A stretch of DNA of 64,000 nt from Lunularia cruciata (Eukaryota > Streptophyta > Marchantiopsida > Lunulariales > Lunulariaceae), in NCBI GenBank assembly GCA_948567375.1, contig OX419760.1, positions 620,001 to 684,000 of the forward strand, read 5' to 3'. The notes under the pieces were generated by a model. That model was not told the origin of the DNA. It saw nothing but the letters and a program-made list of their open reading frames with translations, and ran no database searches. Numbering within the stretch: position 1 is the first letter of the stretch; every line of letters begins with the position of its first letter. Shown one piece after another: positions 35,621-45,946 of the stretch. A program made the position numbers and the translations under genes.

Positions 35621-38600
35621 ATGGCGTTATGGCGCTCCTTCTCCTCGGTCTGCTGCACATCTTTGAGCGCGCGGGCTTGCGTTAAACCCCTGCGTTCTCA
35701 AACTTTTTTCGTTTCTAATATCAGAGCGTCTACAAGCTCTGCTGTTGATCAGAGCGTTCCCCTATTTGAGGATGTGGACGGGAGATTGCCGGAGCCTCTT
35801 GAAAGATCGAAACTTAGTACAAAAGAACAGAAAAAATCGGGCTATTATCCGAAGAAAGGCCAAGATATAGAGCTTGTGTGTGAAACCTTAGCTTACAAAG
35901 GCAATGGCGTATGCAAGGTTGTCGAGACAGGATTCGTTGTTCTTTGCGAGAGGGCGCTGCCAGGAGAGCGCCTTATTGCCCGAATATTCAAGTCAAAACG
36001 TGGTTTTGCGGAGGTATTCCTAGCCTCCTTCGCACGCCTGTTTGTTTGAATCTCTGCTCCTGGATGTCTCAGCAACTCTTTGCTGGTCAAATCACACCAA
36101 TCTTTCTGTTTTTCGCTGTCTAGGTTGATAAGCTCAAATTTCTGAAAGCACTAGATATGACTAGCAGGTCGTACCGCGCACAAGAGAACCGCTTGTGTTA
36201 TTAGATAGCCATATTGTGAGTTAGTGGGTTGATGCCCAGTAATAAGAAATCGAAAACAAAGTAGGATCGGAGTGGAACAGCGGTGTTTATTCAAGGTTCT
36301 GGAGAGGGAGGGTATCACAGGCAGGTACACTGAAAGCCTGTGTCGGCTCTTATCTCTCTAGCAAGTTCCGGATATACCAGACCTACTTATTGCGGGTGAA
36401 ATATTCACTGTGATGGAAAGGTTTCGCCATATCTCAAAGAAAGGACAAAGAATGCTGGAGCTGTTTACGAGTCTCTATAAAGATCTGAACCTACTTTAAT
36501 CATGTTATCAAATGTGCGGGTGCATTCTGGCAGGCATACAAGCTGAAGACTCTATCTGTTCATAATAATGCAGTTGCTGCTCCATGCGAACATTTTGGTG
36601 ATTGTGGGGGTTGCAAGACACAACATTTAGCCTATCATGCTCAGCTCCAAGAGAAAGAACAGCAAGTTCATGATTTAGTTGCTCGTATTGGGCGATTTGG
36701 CTTTAGCGAACCCGATGGCCCGACAGGAAGTTACTTAAAACCTATAGTACCATGCACTGTGAAGTACAATTATCGGAACAAGGTGAGACATAATCAAGTT
36801 CGACGCCTAGCGCATAAATATGGCATAAATTCTGCTACTGAGTTTTACTTAATTCCTTTACACCGCCGGATTATCAACTTAGAGAATTATTGAGCATTAC
36901 CAGTAGAATCAGTCACTAATACTCTCTCAGGGAATCAGATGGAGTTTTCATTTGGAACACAAAGATGGGTACCTGCTGGAACTTACAATGCTTCAAGTGG
37001 AGCTCATACCGAGGAGTCAGAAGCGGCACCCGTGAGGCAAGAGTCTTATGTTGAGGACTTTGCTCTAGGATTACATGCACCGAAGCGATTTGACAGAATT
37101 CTACCCATCAATGAATGTTTATTACAGCACGATGTTTCAAACCAGGTTTGGGAAGCTTCCATTCGAAACTGAAAGCTTGTACTGCATATATTATTGTCTA
37201 ACGAACTGGGTTCTTTAAAACGGGTTCTGATTTCCGTTATTTAGATTCATTTCAATTCAGTTTGCATACAGTCCTGTTTGCATTCCATATGCACGTTCTC
37301 GGTTCCCTACTTAGTGGGTTCTGGATCCCCCGTTCTTCCGAACGGCTTCTGTTACCATTGCCCAAATATACTCTTTTCTTCACGCTTCGCTCCAACCCAG
37401 CCAAGATACCAGCCACTCCTCTCACACTTCGCTCCGCCCTAGCCATCCTCCACTAAGCTTATCTTTTCCTCCTCCCTATATGGTTTCCCTTTGCAACAGA
37501 ATGGATCTTCCCACTCGCTCGATTATTCTCCTCTGCTTTCAACTTCAGATGCTTCTTCTTTTTCTGTTCTAGACGGATGTCTTTTTTCTCTTACCTAAGG
37601 AATACTAGTTCACTGCAGGTTCTACTTACAGAACGTATCAATTTCTGTTCCTCTTTTCTATCAGTTCCGCTTATCTTCCCTTGTGTAATTCTTTGCTTAG
37701 ATTCCTTCAATAGCTTAATCATCCGTTGGTACTATAAATAATTAGGAGAGGCTTTGGGCCGAAGGAGACTTCTTTGGCTGTACAGGGGTTTTTATATGTT
37801 TTACTCGCTTAGTTATTATTACTTAAAGGTCATGCCGGTTAATGCTTAGCTTATCCGCTTGAATAGGTATGTATGAATACGGCCACTATTGGGATAAGCA
37901 CTGCTTATCCCCCTCGGCCACCCGATACGTAGGGCGGCGGGGGTGTGGGGCGCTATCATACAGCATGGGCCTTATGGTTCAATTTTCATACGTTCATGCA
38001 TGTATTTCACTACTTTCATCTGCATGTTCTCGGTTCCCTACTATGTGAGTTCTGGATCCCCTGTTCTTTGAACGGCTTCTGCTCCCTTTGCTCAGCTATA
38101 TTATTTTCTTCAATCTGCACATAACTTGAGTACAAGTATGTATCCCGTTCCTAACCCTACAGTGATTTCCAGGTCAGTTACTCTTTCTTATTTTGCCACC
38201 CGATTGCTGGAATATGAATTCTTCTTTCTCTGCTGTTTTCCTACTATGCATTTCAAGGATTCCGAGTCTCCTCTTCGATGTTCTATGACGCCAATGGAGT
38301 TGAGTAACACTTCTAGGAATACCCGAGTTTGCCTAGGCACTCATGAGCTAACGAACAGAAACTCGGGACGAGAGATACTAAGATTGCACTCAGCTATCTC
38401 GGCACTTGCCCAGGATACTGACGAAGTCGTAGGCGTTTCCAGATTTAGTATCCAAAGTATGGGTTTTGTTTTTTGTGCTTTTGAAGTGTTGAACGACTCG
38501 TGCTGAGATAGAGCATGCAGGGGTAAATCCCAGTCGTCATACACTCGCACAGGAATGGTCTCCTAACTTTGATGAGATTGGAAGTTTTTCTGTGTACTAA

Positions 38601-41035
38601 TCTATTCTTGCCATGTTCTTCCTAAATCCTCGTTGCATTTCTCATTTCTTAAATATTTATTTCTTCAATGTTCCAGTTGCTCAGCCTCAGAAAATGTTGC
38701 AGACACCTCCAACTTTTACCATCAATGTATAGTAAATGTTTGGCGAACCCTGGGTGCAGGTTTCCACACATACTTGCCTCTCTATGTACTTCATAGTTTT
38801 GAAGATCTTTGCCATCAACAGTCAGGGTCAGACGTGGGTTTGGAACCGGGTTGTTTTACAACGGATTCCTATATTTCACTGTATAACTTGGAGTACATGG
38901 CAGTACCAGACACTTGACCATTACGCTTGGTCGTGTGTCTGGTACTGCTGACAGAAGTTTGAATTTCTGTGAAGAAGTAAACTGTACGAACTTCTGTACC
39001 TTTCAGTCTTGTTCTTTATGCGAATAAGGACAAATTCCTGTTTCAGATGAGTCCAGATACCCTTAAGATGAAAGCTTTGACTTGGGAACCAACTTCGTTG
39101 CTCTGCAGATTCTAAAGAGGGTGCAGACATATTGCCAAGCTAATTCTTCGAACATGTCAGCATACGATGTGCATACGCACAGAGGTTTTCTAAGACATTT
39201 AATGATCCGCAGCGGGAGGTACGTTCCTGATGGCATCCAACCTCAAATTTATGACTGAGTATAATGAAGGCAGTGGAAGAAATGAACCACTCAGTCCGCA
39301 CCAACGGACTTCCAAATAGCGATACGCCCATAGGGTCAGTACATGCGTTGCGTTTAGTCGACTGAAGTTGTTCCATATACTTGTTCATGCATGTTAACAT
39401 GATATTTCATCAATAACGCTAACTGACATCATGTATCGCATACAGCGATTCTGACACGGGTAGTCTACAAATTATGGTGAATATGGTGACATCAAGTTTC
39501 CAGCCGGAACTATTACAACCGCTTGTCAGTAGTCTCGCTAGCGAGTTTCCTCAAATGGTAATCTTCTGTTAATGAAACAAGTAATTAGGCCTGACTTCCC
39601 ATCTGCCTTGCTGAATCCATTCTCTGGCACGCGTTTCTGGATTAGTTTTCCTGAAGATCTCATCCTCTGATTCCTTCGTCCTGCTGACGAGTAATAACGT
39701 CTGATCGTCAATTTGCAGATCAGCTTTGTTAATAATGTTGCTACTGCGGTTGGAAATACTTCACAGAGCGTGGAAGAGCACGTTCTACATGGTGAACGTT
39801 TTATCACTGAAACTCTGAGGGGACTCAAATTTGAAATCTCTGCGAACTCCTTTTTCCAGACCAATACTCAACAGGTGCGACTGGAGACAGGGAGACGGCT
39901 TATGAAGACATGATTTATCCTTGTTAATATGCCATTCGGAATTAAATAGTTATTGTCCAGCTCATGTGGGCCATCCAATGAGGAAGGAGTTGACTTTCAG
40001 AAAATTTAATCTATGCTGGATTGGTCGTTTTCTTGCAGGCAGAGGTCTTGTACAAAATGGTTGAAGACCAGTGCGATCTGAGAGGAGATGGAAGGGATGT
40101 CATTTTGGATCTTTTCTGTGGAACTGGTACCATCGGCCTCAGCATGGCCAAGAAGTAATGACCAAAACCCTTCAGTGCGTTGATTTTCCAACCAGGTGCA
40201 TACATTATGTAGGAATATGCCAGTGTATCCGCACATATTCGTTTGTGACGCTTTTTACTTAACTATGATGGTGTATTGTTGACAGGGCAAAGCATGTGTA
40301 TGGCTACGAGCTGGTTCCAGAAGCTGTTGCAGATGCTCGTAGAAATGCTGAGAAGAATGGCATCGATAATGCAACCTTCATTCAGGGAGACCTGAACAAA
40401 CTTACTGCCACTTTCAACCAGGAGTTTCCTCAACCAGACATTGTAATAACAGGTCATGCAATTCTCTTTCGTTCTGACTCTTTCCTAGAAACGTGCTGCT
40501 TGAAGGTGCGTTGGAGTGTTGGAGTGTTGGCTTCCGGAAATTCTCATCAACAGTCGTTTGTCCAGATCCGAATAGACCGGGCATGCATTTGAAGCTCATC
40601 AACTATCTTCTGAAGCTAAAGGCGCGGCGCATTATATATGTATCATGCAACCCATCAACATGTGCTCGAGATCTTGATCTCCTGTGTCATGGTGGAGAGG
40701 TATGTTTGTTAGACATTAGCTGCTTTCTGTGTTTCTTAGAAACACATGCCTGAAAATGCATGAGAGGTCTTCATATTCGATCAAATATAGCAACTCTTGT
40801 TTGAACCTTGAATTCTAAAGCCAGGGCTTATGCTACGGTTTGTCCTCGTTTTGAAGTAAAAAGATTACGGGTCGCGTATTCACACGATCGCTTTGAAAAA
40901 GCTAATCCAAGGGTTAATGACTTGCAGGGAGGTTTGGAGCCCCAAACATACAGGCTAGTGAGCGTTCAGCCAGTCGATATGTTCCCGCATACACCTCATA
41001 TTGAGTGTGTGTGTGTGCTTGACCTCGTACAGTGA
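35621..41035 (+). CDS. RumA/TrmA-type RNA (uracil-C5)-methyltransferase, 10 exons, probably organellar
   Basis: SAM-dependent methylation of uridine C5 in tRNA or rRNA. Exons: 35621-36013, 36534-36782, 36939-37145, 39109-39218, 39446-39557, 39719-39874, 40039-40154, 40286-40452, 40566-40699, 40928-41035; 583 aa, all GT-AG and in frame. Residues 1-45 are rich in Ser/Arg/Ala and lack acidic residues, like a mitochondrial or plastid transit peptide. A TRAM RNA-binding domain is at ~78-131. C149, C155 and C158 (C-x5-C-x2-C) match the Fe-S cluster of RumA, with C205 a possible fourth ligand. The SAM loop is D-L-F-C-G-T-G at 433-439, and D-P-N-R-P-G is at 504. The nucleophile is in S-C-N-P (C531) and the general-base Glu in H-I-E (E574). 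All catalytic residues are present, so the enzyme should be active. Intron 3 (1963 nt) is swollen by repeats. The exact RNA target cannot be told from sequence. Confidence 0.92.
37282..38112 (+). repeat. Pair of ~90-bp direct repeats inside intron 3
   Basis: 37282-37381 and 38018-38112 share GTTCTCGGTTCCCTACT, then GTTCTGGATCCCC, then GAACGGCTTCTG, with small differences. They bracket ~640 bp. This could be a small LTR-like element or a local duplication; no PBS or PPT was identified. Confidence 0.6.
37891..37911. repeat. 10-bp perfect palindrome in intron 3
   Basis: GGGATAAGCA, a single C, then TGCTTATCCC: perfect 10-bp arms. It lies between the two 90-bp direct repeats. Helitron ends carry such hairpins, but no CTRR end follows at the right distance. 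Confidence 0.7.
38345..38872 (+). repeat. Dispersed ~530-bp exon-like repeat, copy 2
   Basis: Partner of 16110-16645, here inside intron 3 of the RNA methyltransferase gene and in the same orientation. In this copy the second exon-like block (about 38,673-38,761) is open in one frame (L-L-S-L-R-K-C-C-R-H-L..), with a CAG acceptor before it and AG/GT at its end. It is probably a gene fragment. Splicing it into the host transcript is possible but unproven. Confidence 0.6.
38900..38948. repeat. Hairpin in intron 3
   Basis: GCAGTACCAGACAC (38900-38913) and its exact complement (38935-38948) are extended inwards by GACCA/TGGTC. It lies just after the dispersed repeat and before the exon 4 acceptor. 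Confidence 0.8.
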
Positions 41036-42973
41036 TCATCTCCTAAAACATCTTAAAAGCAGTGGATTGTGGCTGCATTACCTGGATGGAGTAAATCTGT
41101 TCGACATCGACAGGAGGTATACACTGGCTTTTGTCTTGAGTATGGATGGAACGTAATTATTTGAATATCTAGAATGTGTACGTTCAACCAAGCCAATGAT
41201 TTTCTAAGCGTTGTCCTCCGTTTCGCTATGCAGATTCCTCTGCTCTAAGCGCCAGGTTCTGTAGTCTGTACAACGATGAGCTTCAGCTTACTGGAAGCGG
41301 CGGAAGTTATATTGTATCATTTATGCAATAAGGTTACTTTAAATAATTTAGACCTTCGGTTCTGCCTACGACTCGTAGCTGCGTTATACCTTCAGAGTTG
41401 CTGATTGTTGATCTCAGTTTGGTGCTAATGAAGTTATAACCCAAAACTCTCCACGACTAACACCGGGATTTGAGTGAAGTTGTACGTCAATGTTCGCTGA
41501 TTGGATAATTCGACTTATTGGAATCAAGTTATGAGAGTTTTGGACAGCAGCTATAGGGTTAACCTCCTTTTCTGTAATCGCCATACACCTAATCACTCCT
41601 CCAAAACCCTCATCAAACTTTGTCTTTGGTACTTTAATCTAGTGTACCTATCAAAATTACCCGATATCTGACTAACCTATCTACCTAGAGCTCTGCGCCA
41701 AACTCCTCGCTCCCACCAGTTTCACTGTAGCAACACCAGAAACTGTCTCGTTGCAAAATGGAGACAACTTTACGCCGCAGAAAGGAGGATGGGTTGGGAA
41801 TATCGAGTGGCGATACCTATCTGTCACTACGATATTTTACCACCATACAAGTTTCGACCACCATGCAAATTTCCAGAAGCTACAGTCGCCCGGGAAAGTG
41901 GATTGTTTGCAGTAGGGAACCTCGGCTTGGGAGCTTTTGAACCTTGATGTGTGTTACCTCTCATGATTTTGGAAGCCTACACTTTATCAATAACGACTTA
42001 TGTGGGACAGAACTCGGTATGGACGGGAGCTCACCGTTTCATCTGCGGTTTTTACAACCTTTCAACTCATTGCTACTGTGAACTTGCCGTTACGATCATC
42101 GAAAGGGAACGCTGTCTTGAGTCATTGGCCATGTTGACAATGTTCTCCCCGCATAGTTTAGTAGTATTTGAAAGGGCCACCCTCTCATCGTCCGTCATCC
42201 CAGGCTTAAGTTGCTCCGTGAAGTACTTTGCCATGGGTACTAGTCTACCATCTCTAGTTTCGTGTGGTTGCTACGCTAAGTGGCATGGAATAGGATGTCC
42301 AATATAGCATTCTTATTGGGAGGTTTATAAACTTTCGCCACATAAGGGAAAAGGCGACCACGTAGAATACATGAATCTCCACGCACACGGGTGGGGGGGG
42401 GGCACTTATCTTGTAGGGCACTTCTCACAAAGGTGAAACTTTTGTACCCGCAGAAGGACTTGAGGGTTTCTGTTGCCGGGCACATTAACTGTTCCCGTTT
42501 GTTGTATTACAGACTGCTTCTCTACAACGATACAGCTCTATATGCAGAAAGCTTGATTTCTAAGAACGGATTCTCTACACAAACTTGTGAATGTCCAACT
42601 CGCACTAAAAATCAGCTGGTTAGTCTGGATACGCTCCGCAATCAATTGCAGGGTTTAAATCGTAGACAGATTGATGAGCACAACACTGTAAAATTTGGAA
42701 TTGTGGAGACGATAAATAGCCTTCACGGGGTGATCAAATCTTAGTCAGTCCATACTCTGATGTGGTGCAGCTGCTCCGTATCTCGCCTCTCAACCGAAAG
42801 GAAGACTATAGCACAGCTGAACCAACCTCCTGAATCCTTGATAGAACTAAACTGCTAAAAGTTTGGAGCCGCCGATAACGAGGGCCACGGCTTTCTAAAA
42901 ATGTTCAAAGTACAATTCCTAAGAGCGCTCGCCGCCAGTTTTTCACCATATAATTCACCTTTTGGAGTAGCCT
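41036..42973. other. Intergenic region between convergent genes
   Basis: Both neighbours end here, so it should hold two 3' UTRs. At about 42,345-42,385 a short GGGAAAAGGCGACCACGTAG matches the LINE-tail terminus. A run of ten G lies near 42,390-42,401. The plus-strand frame 42391-42744 (~117 codons) has no recognised domain and starts in low-complexity sequence; I do not call it a gene. Confidence 0.5.
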
Positions 42974-44650
42974 TTACATGCTCCCGTATTTGAAACCGTT
43001 CCCAAGAAGATCAAGATACATAATAAAATGAAGATCGAAGAATCTTGGAACGCTACCAGTGAAGCCGTTATTCGAGACATCCAGGACATTGAATGAAGGA
43101 TTTAAGATTGATGGCAGGTTGGATGGTAGTTCTCCAGACAGGTAATTTTCTCCTAAGTACAGACTGGAAATGAGATGAAAGCTGCGGAAGAACGTGGCAT
43201 TGAGGTTCCCCGTCAATCCAGTGTTCGTCAGATCTAGAATTGCTAAATTCGAGACGAAATCACCGCAAGGAATGGGAAAATTGAGAGGATTGTGTGAAAC
43301 GTTGAGGTAATAATTCAGAGATTCAATCGTAAGCAAAGAAACGGGAACTTCTCCAGTGATGTTATTCCTGGAAAGATCTAGACTCGTGAGGTTAACGAGC
43401 TCCGAGACCCATGTTGGCCAAGGTCCGGCGAGCTGGTTTCCACGAAGCTCAAGCTCACTGATCACATTGAATCCGTCAGTAGCCACCGAGCCTATGGCTG
43501 TCATTGTGTCCAACTTATTCTCATTGATCTTCACGATCTGCAGTCTACTCAGACTGAGAGGGAATCCACCTGTTAGCTGATTGCCGGAGAGCAGAAGGGT
43601 CCCAAACGTGTTATTTCCAAGCGACTCTGGAATATCTCCAGTGAGTTCGTTGTTGGAGAGGTCGATGGTCCCTCGAAAGTTACCCAGCTCGTCAGGAATT
43701 CTCCCGCTAAATTTGTTGTTTCGAAGGAGAAGAGTCCGTAATGGAGAAGACCTTTCATTCGACTTGGGAAGGTAGATCAAACCTCCGAGCTGATTGTCGT
43801 TGAGCTCCAGATCGGTGAGATTTTCCAACCTGTACCACCACGAGGAAATTCCATCTGTGAATCGGTTGTGGTCTAGTGCGACAACTCTCAGGCTCTTCAA
43901 AGCTGTCAAGGAACTGGGAATCCTTCCATTTAACTGATTCAGGGAGAGTGAGAGGATCTCCAAATTCTGCAATTTCTGTAACGAGCGGGGAATGCGACCT
44001 TCCAACTCGTTGGTTGCGAGATCTAGCTCAACTAGGGTGCTCAGGTTCGCTAAACTTTCCGGTATCTTTCCAGAGAGATTGTTGACCGCAAGACGAATTG
44101 ATCGGATATGGTCCCATAGACACGCAGGTACCGGCCCAGTTATCTCGTTGTCGCTAAGATCCAGGCTTCGGATCTGTGTGAGATTACAAAGACTGTCAGG
44201 TATATTTCCTTGCAAACCAGCTTGCCGCAGTTTCAAAATTTTCAAGTTGACAAGGTTTCCTAGCGAGTCAGGAATCTCTCCATTGAAGTGCACATTCTCT
44301 AAATTGAGCGTCTCCAATGAGCTCAGATTTCCGAGAGTTGCCCCAACCTGCCCACTGTATGCTGGGTCTCGAACCGGGGAGCCTGGAGAGAAGAAAGCAT
44401 TCATCTTGAGCTCCACCACACGCCCATTGCCGCAAGTGACTCCCAGCCAAGTGCAGCAATCCGAGCTGTCATTCCAGGTCGCGAAAGATCCTTCTTTATC
44501 AATAAGCCCAGCTTTAAGTTCTAGGAGCGCTGCATTGTCCTGTGAATTGCAGGTCTGCGCGCAGGAGAATCCTGCGCTGATCAGAATTTGGAGAAGTGTC
44601 GGTAGGACGACTACCCACCATCGAGATCCTCGAACCGAATGGTCCGCCAT
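42974..44650 (-). CDS. Secreted leucine-rich-repeat protein, single exon
   Basis: 558 aa with an ATG start at 44650. Residues 1-32 form a signal peptide with hydrophobic core V-V-V-L-P-T-L-L-Q-I-L-I. An LRRNT_2 cap at ~34-75 has the paired-Cys motif D-C-C-T-W-L-G-V-T-C. About 17-18 plant extracellular LRRs (L-x-x-L-x-L-x-x-N-x-L-x-G-x-I-P) fill ~95-545. There is no transmembrane segment and no kinase, so the protein is likely exported to the apoplast or wall. This resembles polygalacturonase-inhibitor-like or receptor-like ectodomain proteins, which recognise ligands or stabilise receptors. The final LRRs are followed at once by the stop, without the usual C-terminal Cys cap, so it may be a truncated receptor-like protein. 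Function is inferred from architecture only. Confidence 0.85.
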   Translation of the reverse strand: MADHSVRGSRWWVVVLPTLLQILISAGFSCAQTCNSQDNAALLELKAGLIDKEGSFATWNDSSDCCTWLGVTCGNGRVVELKMNAFFSPGSPVRDPAYSGQVGATLGNLSSLETLNLENVHFNGEIPDSLGNLVNLKILKLRQAGLQGNIPDSLCNLTQIRSLDLSDNEITGPVPACLWDHIRSIRLAVNNLSGKIPESLANLSTLVELDLATNELEGRIPRSLQKLQNLEILSLSLNQLNGRIPSSLTALKSLRVVALDHNRFTDGISSWWYRLENLTDLELNDNQLGGLIYLPKSNERSSPLRTLLLRNNKFSGRIPDELGNFRGTIDLSNNELTGDIPESLGNNTFGTLLLSGNQLTGGFPLSLSRLQIVKINENKLDTMTAIGSVATDGFNVISELELRGNQLAGPWPTWVSELVNLTSLDLSRNNITGEVPVSLLTIESLNYYLNVSHNPLNFPIPCGDFVSNLAILDLTNTGLTGNLNATFFRSFHLISSLYLGENYLSGELPSNLPSILNPSFNVLDVSNNGFTGSVPRFFDLHFIMYLDLLGNGFKYGSM

Positions 44651-45888
44651 GATCGTGAACCTAAGAGAGCCTCAGCAGAGAAGTGTGTAGACAACCTCCT
44701 ATTTTCCTTGGTGAGTTTCTCAAATGCAGTCAATGTCAGACCCCTGCATGCATACACCGTTAAAGTAGTGGTTAACCAAATGAGTCGTGGCAATATGGCT
44801 ATGAGAAGTAATCAGAACAAAGCCAGGAATGGAAGTAAGCTGCTCTCTCCACTCGTTTTCGTTTATAAAAGTCAATTCTTTTCCACTGTCATTCATCTTA
44901 GTCTCCCTTTGCTCCGGATCCTTACCCAACTGCTGATCCCTCAGATTTATGCTTCTGCTAAATTGGAAGTTCATCCATGCGGTCTGGCCTCGAGCGAGGC
45001 TATACTTCTTCTACTCAAAGCTACCGAGGAAAGCTCACGAAGCGTTTTTGCTATCCCGTTTACCGCACAGATTCCTTACGAAGTGGAGTTGCCATGCCGG
45101 ACTTTCCTCAAAGCTCGCAATCATAGAAACTCGTCACTTCAGTACTGAGTTCACTGATTTCGTTAAGATAAGGTAGAACTAGTTGCAACTGACTAACTCT
45201 AGATCTCAATAGCCATGAGGAACTCCGAACATAGAATTCAAGAAACAATAATATCATCTTGTTCAGAAGAATGAACATTCTGAGTAGCACTCGGTGTTCG
45301 TGGTCGTATGGACTCGCTAACGGACCTTCACCATTCAAACCAACTACAGGAACGTACCGGTTCAGCTGTGACTTCCATAGGATGGACTATCACACTTCAC
45401 GAGTTCTTGGAAAATTGAGAGAAGAGTAAAATCTGAATCTGTACCAGCACCCAGGTACGATTGTCCATGGTCGTCTGTCTGTTGTAAACATCTAAACTTG
45501 CTTGGAGCACTCAGCCAGAGACCAAGAGGACAGGCTGCCTGCAGATGCAGCTGCTAGCTCAGCTACATACTATTGCATCGTTTATGTGACTTTTCATATA
45601 CGCACGATCTCCAGACGTCAAGAAAGACAGTCGCCTCCCAATTAGAGATCGGCATATCCTGAGTCAAGGGAACAGTGATTAGGCTTCTTCTCCTATCACG
45701 CCGGACTTTGGGTGCTCTCGCAACATGTGGTTTCCAAATCATCGGCTTTCAGCACATGATTACTTTTATTTGTACGTTCCTCAAGACCTCTTATTTGTAT
45801 GTTTGACATCTGAGGGCTTCAGGGCTCATATCAATTTTAAGATTGGAACAGTTTGAGATGCGTGCTGACACAAGATAATCCTCGACTG
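44651..45888. other. Upstream region of the LRR gene
   Basis: The LRR promoter and 5' UTR should lie in the first few hundred bases. Plus-strand frames (for example 44639-45148) overlap the LRR start antisense and show no domain. No other gene is seen. Confidence 0.45.
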
Positions 45889-45946
45889 CAGCTGATTGGG
45901 GAATGGAGAGCAGAGAACACTATGGTCTCCATTCCCCAATCAGCTG
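45889..45946. repeat. Perfect 20-bp inverted repeat, 18-nt loop
   Basis: CAGCTGATTGGGGAATGGAG at 45889-45908 and its exact reverse complement at 45927-45946. Arm length (20 bp) and loop size are compatible with a young hairpin-RNA or foldback locus. There is no coding context. Confidence 0.85.

Noticed and set aside
37891-37911. Helitron 3' terminal hairpin
   Set aside because: No CTRR end follows within the usual distance and no Rep/helicase sequence is present.
42391-42744. Plus-strand frame of ~117 codons
   Set aside because: Begins in a G-run and lacks domains, splice context and a convincing start.
43992-44690. 232-codon plus-strand frame
   Set aside because: Antisense shadow of the LRR gene; Ser/Leu-rich composition follows from complementing LRR codons.
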